Source: CAVPDE01 sp963702565
GTDB taxonomy: Bacteria; Desulfobacterota; DSM-4660; Desulfatiglandales; HGW-15
Direction of reading: 5' to 3'
Length of the DNA: 64,000 bases
Assembly (NCBI GenBank): GCA_963702565.1
Contig: CAVPDE010000002.1
Location: 1 to 64,000, forward strand
Shown here: in pieces, positions 15,778-23,945 of the stretch
Layout of the letters: each line of letters begins with the position of its first letter
How positions within the stretch are numbered: position 1 is the stretch's first letter
Notes under the pieces: generated by a model
What the model was told of the DNA's origin: nothing
The model's database searches: none
The model's input: only the letters and a program-made list of their open reading frames with translations
Program-made: the position numbers and the translations under genes

Positions 15778-17540
15778 TGGCGAACAACTCAGACATGGTC
15801 AATCTCAAACGACTCATCGATATCGGCAAGGACAAGGGATACATCACTTACGAAGAACTCAACGACGAACTGCCCGACGACGTGGTCTCCTCGGAAACCA
15901 TCGATGACCTCATGATGATGTTTGAAGAGCTGGACGTGATGGTCATCGACGCCGCGTCCAAGGAGCAGATCGAGAAATCCAGGCGGATCAAGAAAAGACA
16001 GGAGAAGGTGGTTGAGAAAGAGAACTTCCGGGCCGAGGTGGCGGATGTGGCGACCCGGGTCTCTGATCCCGTGAAGATGTATCTGAAGGAGATGGGCTGC
16101 ATCTCCCTCCTCACCCGGGAGGGAGAGGTGGAGATTGCCAAGAGAATTGAAGCCGGCGAAAAGGAGGCCTTGGATGCCCTTCTGAAGTGCCGCGTGGGGA
16201 TCGAATACATTATCGAGCTGGGAGACCTTCTGAAGCAAGGAGAAATCAAGCTCAAGGACGTCATCAACGATCTCGACGATGAGGACAGCCACACTCAAAT
16301 CGGCGAAAGGAAGGAATCCATCATTCATCTCATCGGTGAAATCGAATCCCTCTTCCAGGATTCCGTCGAACTGAAGACCCAGTCTTTGAAGAAAGGGCTT
16401 CTTGCGGCCAAGAAGAAGAGGATTCAAACGAAGCTGGAGAACAACCGACGCAGGATCGTCGAATTGATCAGCAGTTTCAAGCTGGAAAAGACCCAGATCG
16501 ACCGCATGGTGGAACGGTTGAAAGAGACGGTTTGGAGGGTCGAAAGGGCGGAAAAGGACCTCAAGGAAGTCGTGTCCGCAGCAGGCGGCAAGCCCTTGGC
16601 CTTTGTGAAGAAGTCTTTCACCCAGATCCCCAAGACCGCGAAGGAAACCCAGCTGGTCACCCCCCTGAAGCTCAGGAAGGCGGATCTTCTTGCCCTGAAA
16701 TCCAAGATCGATGCCGCAGAGAAGGTGATCAAGGAAATCAGGGACCGCACCAACATGGACAAGGAGGAGCTCAAGGATACGCTCGAAGTCGTCGAGGACC
16801 GGATTGACCGGTCCAAGCTCGCCAAGAGCGAACTCATCGAGGCGAACCTCCGATTGGTGGTGAGCATTGCCAAAAAATACACCAACCGGGGACTCCAGTT
16901 CCTCGACCTGATCCAGGAAGGGAACATCGGCCTCATGAAGGCGGTGGACAAGTTCGAGTATCAGAGGGGATACAAGTTCAGCACCTACGCCACCTGGTGG
17001 ATCCGGCAGGCCATCACCAGGGCCATCGCCGACCAGGCCAGAACCATTCGAATCCCGGTTCACATGATTGAAACCATCAACAAGCTCATTCGCACCTCGC
17101 GGTATCTGGTCCAGGAACATGGCCGCGAACCGACTCCAGAGGAAATCGCCGAAAAAATGGAATTCCCTTTGGAAAAGGTCCGGAAGGTTCTCAAGATCGC
17201 CAAGGAGCCCATTTCCCTGGAAACTCCCATCGGAGAAGAAGAGGACAGCCATCTGGGGGATTTCATCGAAGACAAGAAGATCATCTCCCCCGGCGATGCA
17301 GTGATGAACTTCAACCTGGGCGAGCAGACGAGAAAAATTTTGACCACCCTCACGCCTAGAGAGGAAAAGGTACTGAGGATGCGATTCGGCATCGGCGAGA
17401 AATCCGATCACACCCTCGAGGAGGTAGGCCGGGATTTCAATGTCACCCGGGAGAGGATCAGGCAGATCGAGGCCAAGGCCTTGAGGAAATTGAGGCACCC
17501 CAGCAGAAGCAAGAAGCTGAGGAGCTTCCTGGAGCAGTAG
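15777..17540 (+). CDS. rpoD: RNA polymerase primary sigma factor
   Basis: The housekeeping sigma-70, 587 residues. Region 1.1 is the acidic N-terminus (KRLIDIGKDKGYITYEELND), region 1.2 follows DPVKMYLKEMG, and a long non-conserved insert of about 200 residues precedes region 2 (LIEANLRLVVSIAKKYTNRG, FSTYATWWIRQAITRAI). Region 3 includes IRIPVHMIETINKL. Region 4 has TPREEKVLRMRFG and the helix-turn-helix VTRERIRQIEAKAL that reads the -35 box. It is coupled to dnaG by a one-base overlap, the common dnaG-rpoD arrangement. Confidence 0.97.
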   Translation: MANNSDMVNLKRLIDIGKDKGYITYEELNDELPDDVVSSETIDDLMMMFEELDVMVIDAASKEQIEKSRRIKKRQEKVVEKENFRAEVADVATRVSDPVKMYLKEMGCISLLTREGEVEIAKRIEAGEKEALDALLKCRVGIEYIIELGDLLKQGEIKLKDVINDLDDEDSHTQIGERKESIIHLIGEIESLFQDSVELKTQSLKKGLLAAKKKRIQTKLENNRRRIVELISSFKLEKTQIDRMVERLKETVWRVERAEKDLKEVVSAAGGKPLAFVKKSFTQIPKTAKETQLVTPLKLRKADLLALKSKIDAAEKVIKEIRDRTNMDKEELKDTLEVVEDRIDRSKLAKSELIEANLRLVVSIAKKYTNRGLQFLDLIQEGNIGLMKAVDKFEYQRGYKFSTYATWWIRQAITRAIADQARTIRIPVHMIETINKLIRTSRYLVQEHGREPTPEEIAEKMEFPLEKVRKVLKIAKEPISLETPIGEEEDSHLGDFIEDKKIISPGDAVMNFNLGEQTRKILTTLTPREEKVLRMRFGIGEKSDHTLEEVGRDFNVTRERIRQIEAKALRKLRHPSRSKKLRSFLEQ

Positions 17541-17541
17541 G

Positions 17542-17578
17542 CACCCCCAAAGCACGCACCAGCCGGAGCCTGGGGGTG
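17542..17578 (+). terminator. hairpin after rpoD
   Basis: CACCCCCA and TGGGGGTG pair across a 21-base loop just after the rpoD stop. No T-run follows. A second stem, TTATCAC/GTGATAA, lies at 17586-17610. Either could stabilise or end the message. Confidence 0.35.
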
Positions 17579-17642
17579 AACGGCCTTATCACCGGGGTGA
17601 CGAGTGATAACTTGACCGTCAAGAAGGATAATGGAAATTCGC

Positions 17643-17671
17643 TTGACAATCCCTCAATCGCTTTGCATGCT
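17643..17671 (+). promoter_or_regulatory. probable promoter of the tRNA gene
   Basis: A perfect TTGACA (17643-17648) is followed after 17 bases by CATGCT, a weak -10 box, about 20 bases before the mature tRNA start. Confidence 0.45.
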
Positions 17672-17690
17672 AATTCTTCAAGGGAAGATC

Positions 17691-17766
17691 GGGCCCATAG
17701 CTCAGCTGGAAGAGCCACCGGCTCATAACCGGTTGGTCCCTGGTTCGAACCCAGGTGGGCCCACCA
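17691..17766 (+). tRNA. tRNA with CAU anticodon (tRNA-Met, or tRNA-Ile2)
   Basis: All arms fold. The acceptor stem is GGGCCCA with TGGGCCC, the D arm GCTC/GAGC, the anticodon stem ACCGG/CCGGT around CTCATAA, and the T arm CCTGG/CCAGG around TTCGAAC. CCA is encoded. CAU can read AUG, or AUA when C34 is changed to lysidine by TilS. The acceptor pairs C4-G69 and C5-G68 are those recognised by TilS in Escherichia coli tRNA-Ile2, so the isoleucine form is a serious possibility. Confidence 0.9.
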
Positions 17767-17840
17767 ATGTCTCAGGATACGCGATGGACACCCAGGCGTT
17801 TCAAAAACTACCCTGTTTCAGACAGGGGACTTGTTTCATA

Positions 17841-17873
17841 GGAAAGGGCGCACCAGAACGGTGCGCCCTTTCC
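17841..17873 (+). terminator. strong terminator hairpin after the tRNA
   Basis: GGAAAGGGCGCACC, loop AGAAC, GGTGCGCCCTTTCC: a perfect 14-bp stem, followed by ATTTAA. As the stem is symmetrical it could also act on the other strand. Confidence 0.7.
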
Positions 17874-17880
17874 ATTTAAG

Positions 17881-18030
17881 GACCTTGGAGTGATGGAGTA
17901 GTGGGAGTGATGAAAAAGTACCCGAACAGTAGTCCTTCCAACACTCCAGTACTCCAACTTTTCCTTTTCAGTATTTTTCGATTTTAGGCACTTTAGCTCA
18001 CTTTAGGCATTTTTGGCATTTCTTATGTTT
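17881..18030. repeat. degenerate short tandem repeats, intergenic
   Basis: Units of about 8 bases: GGAGTGAT-GGAGTAGT-GGGAGTGAT (17888-17914), then the mirror form CCAACACT-CCAGTACT-CCAAC (17938-17959), then TTTAGGCA/CTTTAGCT/CACTTTAGGCA/TTTTTGGCA (17983-18021). The first two arrays are in opposite orientation around about 25 bases. The TTTAGGCA unit recurs at 37600-37640. The stretch otherwise holds no gene. Confidence 0.6.
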
Positions 18031-18086
18031 AACCTTTTAACCCATGACAAGGTCATGGCAGGAAACGGGAGTGGAAGAGAGTTACA

Positions 18087-18824
18087 TTGAAAGACAAACT
18101 TTTGGTGCTTATTCAACTTCAGGAGTGCGACAACAGGATCGCAAAAGTCCTACAGGCCAAAGAACTGGCCCCTCTGAGAATTCAGAAGCTGGAGGATGAG
18201 CTCAGGACCGTGGAAAACCAGTTCAAGGCCGACGAGGACCAGCTTGAGGCATTCAGAAAGGACCGACGTCAGCTGGAACGGGAGATCCAGGAACTGGACG
18301 GCAAGATCGAGAAAAGCTCGGCGAAACTCACCCAGATCAAATCCAACAAGGAGTACACCGCTGCTTTAAAAGAGATCGATGACACCAAAACCATCAAGTT
18401 TCAGACTGAGGAAAAAGCCATCCAGATGATGGAAACCGCAGAGGAGCTGGAGCGGAAATGCAAGGGTCACAAGGAGACTCTCAAGACCTTGAAAGACCAA
18501 TCCGAAAAAGACAAAGACGCGGTCAAGACGGAACTCCTCGGCCTGGAAAAGGATCTCGACGCTCTGCAAAAAGAAAGAAGTCAGCTTTGCTGCGATTTCG
18601 ATCAGGGTCTTCTGAAAAAGTATGTCTTCCTCAGGGAGCGCAAGGGAGGCCTGGCCATCAGCTCCGTGGTGACGGGGGTCTGTCAAACGTGCCACATGGG
18701 CATTCCTCCGCAGAAGTTCAATGAACTGATCCGAGGGAATGATCTCATGACCTGCCCCCATTGCAATAGAATTATTTACTGGGGCGAGGACCAGGATTTC
18801 CAAAAGACCTCGACTGCGCTATAA
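18087..18824 (+). CDS. coiled-coil C4 zinc-ribbon protein (CT398 type)
   Basis: 245 residues. Residues about 5-175 form a long, heavily charged coiled coil, broken by IKSNKEYTAALKEID, a conserved turn in this family. The C-terminus has a zinc ribbon, CQTCHMGIP and CPHCNR, 22 residues apart. The molecular role is not well established; family members have been tied to flagella or secretion in other bacteria. The start is TTG, preceded by GGAAGAGAG. The gene lies directly before rnpB, a neighbourhood I recall from other deltaproteobacteria. Its TAA stop is part of the rnpB -10 box. Confidence 0.8.
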   Translation: MKDKLLVLIQLQECDNRIAKVLQAKELAPLRIQKLEDELRTVENQFKADEDQLEAFRKDRRQLEREIQELDGKIEKSSAKLTQIKSNKEYTAALKEIDDTKTIKFQTEEKAIQMMETAEELERKCKGHKETLKTLKDQSEKDKDAVKTELLGLEKDLDALQKERSQLCCDFDQGLLKKYVFLRERKGGLAISSVVTGVCQTCHMGIPPQKFNELIRGNDLMTCPHCNRIIYWGEDQDFQKTSTAL

Positions 18825-18825
18825 T
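18797..18825 (+). promoter_or_regulatory. rnpB promoter inside the end of the upstream gene
   Basis: TTTCCA (18797-18802), a 17-base spacer and a perfect TATAAT (18820-18825), about 11 bases before the first RNase P RNA base. The TATAAT contains the stop codon of the zinc-ribbon gene. Confidence 0.7.
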
Positions 18826-18835
18826 GCATCGGTAT

Positions 18836-19224
18836 GTCAGAGCAGGACAAATGACCGCTGCTCTGCCCCAGGCAGAGGGGAGGAAAGTCCGGGCTCCGCA
18901 GGACAGGGTGCTGGGTAACTCCCAGTCCTGGCAACAGGAAGGAAAGTGCCACAGAAAGCAAACCGCCCCGGCGGCCGGTCCGCCGAGGTAAGGGTGAAAC
19001 GGTGAGGTAAGAGCTCACCAGTCCCGCCGGTGACGGCAGGAGCTAGGAAAACCCCACCCGGAGCAAGACCAAATAGGGGAACGCCCGAGGGTGGTCCGCC
19101 CGAGTTCCCGGGTAGGTCGCTGGATCCCGATGGCAACATCGGGACTAGAGGAATGGTCATTGTCCCCCGGTTCACCCTGTGTGGATCGGAGGAAACAGAA
19201 CCCGGCTTAAGGCCTGCTCTGACA
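18836..19224 (+). ncRNA. rnpB: RNase P RNA, bacterial class A
   Basis: The catalytic RNA that trims tRNA 5' ends. The ends pair (GTCAGAGCAGG with CCTGCTCTGAC, helix P1). Conserved regions are in order: GAGGAAAGTCCGGGCTCC near 18880, GTGCCACAGAAAGCAAACCGCC near 18947, GGTAAGGGTGAAACGGTG near 18987, and AGAGGAATGGTCATTG followed by ACAGAACCCGGCTTA near 19195. The order and spacing match class A. Boundaries are placed from the P1 pairing and could be off by a few bases. Confidence 0.95.
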
Positions 19225-19282
19225 TACTCTATATTGCCTAGAACAGAGAGCGAAGAGCAGCGTGGACAGAGAGAGGGAATGA

Positions 19283-19960
19283 ATGCCTCCATTGACCGAA
19301 AAGTTGGAAAACAAAGCGATCATCATCATCGGAGCAGGGCATTTCGGGCAAAGAGCCGCCGCGCTCCTAAAATCCGTCCCGCACACGTCTCTGTGGATCG
19401 TGGACCGGGACATCAAAAAGCTGAAAAAAATGGGGAACATCGGGGCAAAGAGAATCGCTGAGGACGGGATCCGATTCCTCGCAAAGCATTTCTCCCACCT
19501 CGCCCCGTCCACTTTCATCATTCCCGCCGTCCCGGTACACCTTGCTTTCGAATGGCTGAAAACCTATATCAATAAGAAAGGAACCGTAGCGCAGGTACCG
19601 GTTCCCAAGAGTTTCGGCCTTCGCCTTCCTCACACGCGGGACGGCAGTGAAGGCTCGTTGCTGGTCAGCTATGCCGATTTCCGCTGTCCGGACGACTGTC
19701 CTGAACCGGCGAACCGCTGCACGGTCACAGGCAAAGCGAGAGGAACCCCCCTGTACCGGCTTCTGGACGAGGGGGTGCCTCGTGGATTTCGCGTGCACGT
19801 GATCCGGAGCCTCCAATTGGCCCCTGGTGTGGGAGGGTATCGAGTGAAGGATCTGAAAGAGCTTCTCGGGAAGGTCTCAGAGGGAAGGAAAGGGAAGTGG
19901 CTGGTGGCAACGGCCTGCAAGTGTCACGGCGTGGTGACCGGGCTGCAGGTCGCTCCTTAG
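19283..19960 (+). CDS. Rossmann-fold protein with a cysteine cluster, unknown function
   Basis: 225 residues. The N-terminus, AIIIIGAGHFGQRAAALL, is a dinucleotide-binding loop of the TrkA-N/dehydrogenase type, followed by LWIVDRDIKKLKKM. The middle has DFRCPDDCPEPANRC, three cysteines within 12 residues that could bind metal, and a further CKC lies near the end. AGAGGG precedes the ATG. It follows rnpB and is spaced 19 bases from yggT. An NAD(H)-linked redox or sensing role is possible but unproven. Confidence 0.7.
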   Translation: MPPLTEKLENKAIIIIGAGHFGQRAAALLKSVPHTSLWIVDRDIKKLKKMGNIGAKRIAEDGIRFLAKHFSHLAPSTFIIPAVPVHLAFEWLKTYINKKGTVAQVPVPKSFGLRLPHTRDGSEGSLLVSYADFRCPDDCPEPANRCTVTGKARGTPLYRLLDEGVPRGFRVHVIRSLQLAPGVGGYRVKDLKELLGKVSEGRKGKWLVATACKCHGVVTGLQVAP

Positions 19961-19979
19961 AATCGAAAGAGGAAAGGTC

Positions 19980-20279
19980 ATGTTCGTAGTGTCGAATTTT
20001 CTGATCGCCATCGCAAGAATCCTGGACATCGGGTTGAGCCTGTACATGTACATCATCATTGCCCGGGCTGTCATTTCATGGGTCAACCCTGATCCCTACA
20101 ATCCCATCGTCCGGTTTCTCAACTCCATCACGGAACCAGTGCTCTTCCGCATCCGGAAAAGACTGCCCCTCTTCTTTGGGGGCATGGACTTCTCGCCGAT
20201 CATCGTGATCCTGGCCATCATCTTCGTTCAATCCTTTGTCGTCCAAAGCCTGGTTCAAATGGCAGCCCGTATGGGGTAG
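19980..20279 (+). CDS. yggT: YggT family membrane protein
   Basis: 99 residues with two membrane segments: an N-terminal one around ILDIGLSLYMYIIIARAVISWV and a second around FSPIIVILAIIFVQSFVV. Between them WVNPDPYNPIVRFLNSITEP is the family signature. The family has been linked to osmotic tolerance and envelope or division functions. AGGAAAGG precedes the ATG. The downstream yggU-type gene starts 20 bases after its stop, the usual pairing. Confidence 0.85.
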   Translation: MFVVSNFLIAIARILDIGLSLYMYIIIARAVISWVNPDPYNPIVRFLNSITEPVLFRIRKRLPLFFGGMDFSPIIVILAIIFVQSFVVQSLVQMAARMG

Positions 20280-20298
20280 GCTCTCCGGGGACGCCGCC

Positions 20299-20562
20299 GT
20301 GGAAACCGTCATCAAGGTCAAAGTCCTTCCCCGGTCCTCGCGAACGGAAATCGCGGGTAGGGAGAATGACGTCTACCGGGTGAAGATAATCGATCCGCCG
20401 GTGGAAGGCAGGGCGAACAAAGCTCTCATCGCGTTGCTCGCCGGAAAACTGGGGGTTGCGAAGAGGGATATTGAGATTGTCTCAGGGAAGACGGGAAGGC
20501 TAAAGACGGTGCGAATCCGCAGCCTCACCGCAGGCGAGATTGCTCAAGCTCTGGAAGCTTGA
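20299..20562 (+). CDS. yggU: DUF167 (YggU) family protein
   Basis: 87 residues, VETVIKVKVLPRSSRTEI, then VKIIDPPVEGRANKALI and VSGKTGRLKTVRI, the whole DUF167 domain. Function unknown. I chose GTG 20299 because the family begins just there; the frame is open into yggT. Short inverted heptamer repeats begin at the stop codon. Confidence 0.8.
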   Translation: METVIKVKVLPRSSRTEIAGRENDVYRVKIIDPPVEGRANKALIALLAGKLGVAKRDIEIVSGKTGRLKTVRIRSLTAGEIAQALEA

Positions 20563-20678
20563 GCGTAGAGCACAGAGCGCAGAGTAAAGGACAAAACAAT
20601 TACCCTATGGGGTTCATTTGTTGACTCCAAGCTCTAAGCTCTCTGCTCTGCGCTTCTTACTCTTTGCTCTCGGCTTCT
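20563..20678. repeat. inverted arrays of degenerate heptamers between convergent genes
   Basis: The left array is GCGTAGA-GCACAGA-GCGCAGA-GTAAAGG (20563-20590). The right array is AGCTCTA-AGCTCTC-TGCTCTG-CGCTTCT-TACTCTT-TGCTCTC-GGCTTCT (20630-20678), the same family in the opposite orientation. About 39 bases lie between them. The two can pair imperfectly and could act as a two-way terminator between yggU and msbA, though no standard terminator is visible. Confidence 0.65.
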
Positions 20679-22499
20679 TTATGTGTTGAACTGAATGTCA
20701 TGGAGCTGACGGAATCGGCCGTTCAGATCCAGCAAATCCTCTCTTGTTCCCGACTCGACGATCCTCCCGCCTTCCAGCACATAGATGCGATCCGCCTTGC
20801 GGACCGTGCTCAATCGGTGGGCCGCCACGAGAATGGTTCTCCCGCCTCTCAAGGCATCGATCGATGCCTCCACCAACTGTTCGCTTTCGGCATCCAGAGC
20901 GGATGCCGCTTCATCCAGGATCAGAATGGAAGGGTCTGCGAGGACGGCCCTTGCGATGGCGATGCGCTGTCTCTGGCCGCCGGAGAGCAACGTTCCCCGG
21001 TCTCCGACCACAGAGTCATATCCCCGAGGCTGCGCCAGAATGAAGTCGTGGGCATGAGCCGCCTTGGCCGCTTCTATCACCTTCCCCAGGCCTGCATCGG
21101 GCTTGGCATAACGGATATTGTTGGCGATGGTATCATGAAACAGCAACACTTCCTGACTCACGGTGCTGATCTGCCTGCGAAGCGACTCCAGGGTCACGCG
21201 ACGGATGTCCGTGCCGTCAATGGTGATGGACCCTGAGGTGACGTCATAGAACCGCGGGACCAGTTCAAGGAGCGTGCTTTTCCCTGCGCCGGTAGAGCCC
21301 ACGAAGGCCACCATCTCACCTGCCTTGATGGAAAAGGACAGGTCCATGAGGACAGGCACTCCTCCATCATAAGAAAAGCTCACGTTCTTGAACTCAATGG
21401 ATTGGCGGTGTCTGGGAAGTTCTATCGCCCCTTCGGCGTCGCGGATCGACGGTGTGGTCCTCAAGATCCCGAAAACCCGTTCCGTGGCCCCTTGCAGGGT
21501 GCGAAGCTCATTGTTCATTTTAGCTAGGAGCCTGACCGGCGCGTAGAGCCGCTGAAAGCCATACATCAGTGCGATGAGTTCACCCAGGCTGTGTTGGAAG
21601 TAAACTTTCCCCACGATAAACAGTCCGGGCAGGACCAGGAAACCCATGGAATCTAAGATCGGACCCAGGCCGCGATCCCATCGGCACCAGCGAATCACGC
21701 TCTTGTAGAGCCGGTCCACGAGAGCCTGAAACCTCTCGGCCTCTGTCTGCCCCATGAAGAAACCCTGCACGACCTTGAGGCAAAGGAGGGTCTCCTGATA
21801 GGCTGCCGTCACAAAGGAGATATTCTCCTGGACCTTTGAAGAATGCTTCTTGACCTTTCTCCCGAACAGGCGGACAGGGCCCACCACAAGCGGAATCGCC
21901 AAAAACACGAGCAAGGTCAGTTCGTAGTTGGAAAGCAGGAGATAAGCGAGAAAAACGAGAGCGGTCAGCGGATGTTGGACCAGGCCGACAAGGATGTTCG
22001 CGATCCTCTCCTGCATGACCGTCAAGTCCGCGGTGGACCTTGAAATCAACTCCCCTGCTTTTTGTTTATGGTAAAACCCGAGAGGCAAAGAAACAAACTT
22101 CTTGAAAAGATCCATGCGAACGGATCGGATGGCTCTGTTGGAAAAGGCGGCAGAAGCGAGCTCGCTGAGATAGCTGAGCAACGATCGGAGCAGCATGAAG
22201 AAAAAAGCAATGGCCCCCAGCACTGCGACGAGGCGCTCAGAGGAAACCCCGTCGAGAAGAACGATCTCCGTTTTTTGCCAGGAGAACCCTCCATCCATGT
22301 GAATCGTCACCCAGGGGATTTTCCAGGTGACAGGGTCTGTCCCGGTTTTCATTCCTTCATCGATGAAAGGCTGGATGAGGTAGACAGGAATGACCATGAA
22401 GAGGGCTGACAGCGCCGTGAGCGCAAGGGAAATGATCAGCAGGCCACGGTGAGCCTTGACGTAGCGGGCAAGATCTTTGCCTAGGATATAATCTACCAT
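20679..22499 (-). CDS. msbA: lipid A / phospholipid ABC exporter (MsbA type)
   Basis: A 606-residue half-transporter that should flip lipid A-core across the inner membrane. The membrane domain (about 1-340) has six helices, including LLIISLALTALSALFMVIPVYL. The ATPase shows Walker A GSTGAGKST, Q-loop VSQEVLLFHD, signature LLSGGQRQR, Walker B ILILDEA, D-loop SALD and H-loop AAHRLS. A 50-residue loop (PVTWKIPWVTIHMDGGFSW) after helix 1 is longer than in typical MsbA. It lies upstream of no other gene in its direction within the window and ends at the heptamer arrays. Confidence 0.88.
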   Translation of the reverse strand: MVDYILGKDLARYVKAHRGLLIISLALTALSALFMVIPVYLIQPFIDEGMKTGTDPVTWKIPWVTIHMDGGFSWQKTEIVLLDGVSSERLVAVLGAIAFFFMLLRSLLSYLSELASAAFSNRAIRSVRMDLFKKFVSLPLGFYHKQKAGELISRSTADLTVMQERIANILVGLVQHPLTALVFLAYLLLSNYELTLLVFLAIPLVVGPVRLFGRKVKKHSSKVQENISFVTAAYQETLLCLKVVQGFFMGQTEAERFQALVDRLYKSVIRWCRWDRGLGPILDSMGFLVLPGLFIVGKVYFQHSLGELIALMYGFQRLYAPVRLLAKMNNELRTLQGATERVFGILRTTPSIRDAEGAIELPRHRQSIEFKNVSFSYDGGVPVLMDLSFSIKAGEMVAFVGSTGAGKSTLLELVPRFYDVTSGSITIDGTDIRRVTLESLRRQISTVSQEVLLFHDTIANNIRYAKPDAGLGKVIEAAKAAHAHDFILAQPRGYDSVVGDRGTLLSGGQRQRIAIARAVLADPSILILDEAASALDAESEQLVEASIDALRGGRTILVAAHRLSTVRKADRIYVLEGGRIVESGTREDLLDLNGRFRQLHDIQFNT

Positions 22500-22574
22500 G
22501 ATTTGCTCAGCCGCCCCTCACCCGCCTAGCCCCTTCCATCCCTTGTGCCATGGGCTGTGCACCTTCAGCCTTTT

Positions 22575-23726
22575 TCACACCGCTCCGATCAGTCTTGAGA
22601 TGACGATTCGCTGCACTTCGGATGTCCCCTCTCCGATCTCCAGCAGCTTCTGATCTCGGTAAAACCGCTCCACGTCATACTCTTTCATCAGCCCGTAACC
22701 TCCGTGGAGCTGGACCGCGTGGTTTGCACAGCGGTACATCACCTCGGAGCAGTACAGCTTGGCCATAGCCGCTTCTTTGCGGAAGGGCTTGTTTCTGTCT
22801 CTCAACCAGCACGCCTTGTAAAGGAGCAGGCGGGCGCACTCGATTTCAAGGGCCATGTCCGCGAGCTTGAAGGCATTGACTTGGTAGGTGGCGATCGGCT
22901 TTCCGAATTGGACCCTTTCCCTGCTGTATTTCATGGCCATTTCAAAGCATCCTTGCGCCCCGCCGAGACCCATGGCGGCGATGGACAATCGCCCGCCGTC
23001 CAAGGTCTGCATCATCTGGTAAAACCCATGCCCTCGCGGCCCCAGAAGGTTTTCCTGCGGGACTGTGCAGTCTTCAAAAAAGAGTTGCGCCGTGTTCGAA
23101 CCGCGCCACATCATCTTGCCGTGCATTTCCGTAGCCACTAACCCCGGCGTTCCGGCCTCAACAAGAATACAGGAAAGCTCGGGACGGCTGTCTGCCTTTG
23201 CCCCGGTCCTGCAAAGAGCCGTGACACCTGTCGTGATTTTCGTGGCGGCATTGGTGATGAAGATTTTGCTCCCGTTGATCACCCATTCGTCACCCTTCAG
23301 GAAGGCCGTGGTCTGGCTGTTGCCCGCATCCGAGCCCGCGTTGGGTTCTGTCAGACCGAACCCCCACAGGGCCTCCCCGGCACACAATTTGGGCAGATAC
23401 TTTTGCTTTTGCTCCTCATTCCCGAAATAGTAGAGCGGTCCGATCCCCAGGGAATTTGCTGCCGCAACGGTAGCCGCATGAGATTGGTCCACCCGCGCCA
23501 CCTCTTCCGTGGCGATGATGTAGGAAACGTAATCCATGCCCTGGCCGCCGTATTTTTCCGACACGAACATGCCGAACAGACCGAGCTCTCCCATCTTCCT
23601 CATGGTGTCATAGGAAAACTCCTCTTTCTCATCGAGTTCCCTTGCGACCGGTTTGATTTCCTTTTCCGAAAATTGGCGAACACTGTTCCGGAGAATCTCC
23701 TGTTCCATCGAAAGATTATAGTCCAT
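22575..23726 (-). CDS. acyl-CoA dehydrogenase
   Basis: A 383-residue FAD enzyme for alpha,beta-oxidation of acyl-CoA, passing electrons to ETF. Motifs: FGLTEPNAGSDAG (flavin and substrate), KIFITNAA, QFGKPIATYQ, QLHGGYGLMKEYDVERFYRD, and the catalytic Glu in LEIGEGTSEVQ near the C-terminus. The position of this Glu is that of short- and medium-chain enzymes, not isovaleryl-CoA dehydrogenase. GAGGAG stands 5 bases before the ATG. It is monocistronic with its own promoter at 23890-23917 and no beta-oxidation partners nearby. Confidence 0.9.
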   Translation of the reverse strand: MDYNLSMEQEILRNSVRQFSEKEIKPVARELDEKEEFSYDTMRKMGELGLFGMFVSEKYGGQGMDYVSYIIATEEVARVDQSHAATVAAANSLGIGPLYYFGNEEQKQKYLPKLCAGEALWGFGLTEPNAGSDAGNSQTTAFLKGDEWVINGSKIFITNAATKITTGVTALCRTGAKADSRPELSCILVEAGTPGLVATEMHGKMMWRGSNTAQLFFEDCTVPQENLLGPRGHGFYQMMQTLDGGRLSIAAMGLGGAQGCFEMAMKYSRERVQFGKPIATYQVNAFKLADMALEIECARLLLYKACWLRDRNKPFRKEAAMAKLYCSEVMYRCANHAVQLHGGYGLMKEYDVERFYRDQKLLEIGEGTSEVQRIVISRLIGAV

Positions 23727-23889
23727 GACATCTCCTCAAGGTTTAAGGAATCTTAATGCCGCCCTCGTGCGCTATCAAAAATATCTAGGCCGTCTACACA
23801 AAAGTCCCGCCAGGTCTCTGGCGCACCAAGCCCGTTACTCCGATTTCGTGGTTTTTCCGAGTGTTGAAACGTAGGAGGCTGGTTCATCT

Positions 23890-23917
23890 TTTATAGGAAG
23901 GGCAAAAAGATTGTCAA
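23890..23917 (-). promoter_or_regulatory. sigma-70 type promoter of the acyl-CoA dehydrogenase gene
   Basis: Read on the minus strand: a perfect TTGACA, a 16-base spacer and TATAAA. It leaves a leader of about 155 bases before the ATG at 23726. Confidence 0.6.
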
Positions 23918-23945
23918 TAACTAAACAGGGACACGCCTCGCTTCT

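Noticed and set aside
15789..17555. 588-codon open frame antisense to rpoD
   Set aside because: It is the mirror of a strongly conserved sigma-70 gene; codon bias of rpoD leaves the opposite strand open. Its translation is Leu/Asp-rich without domains.
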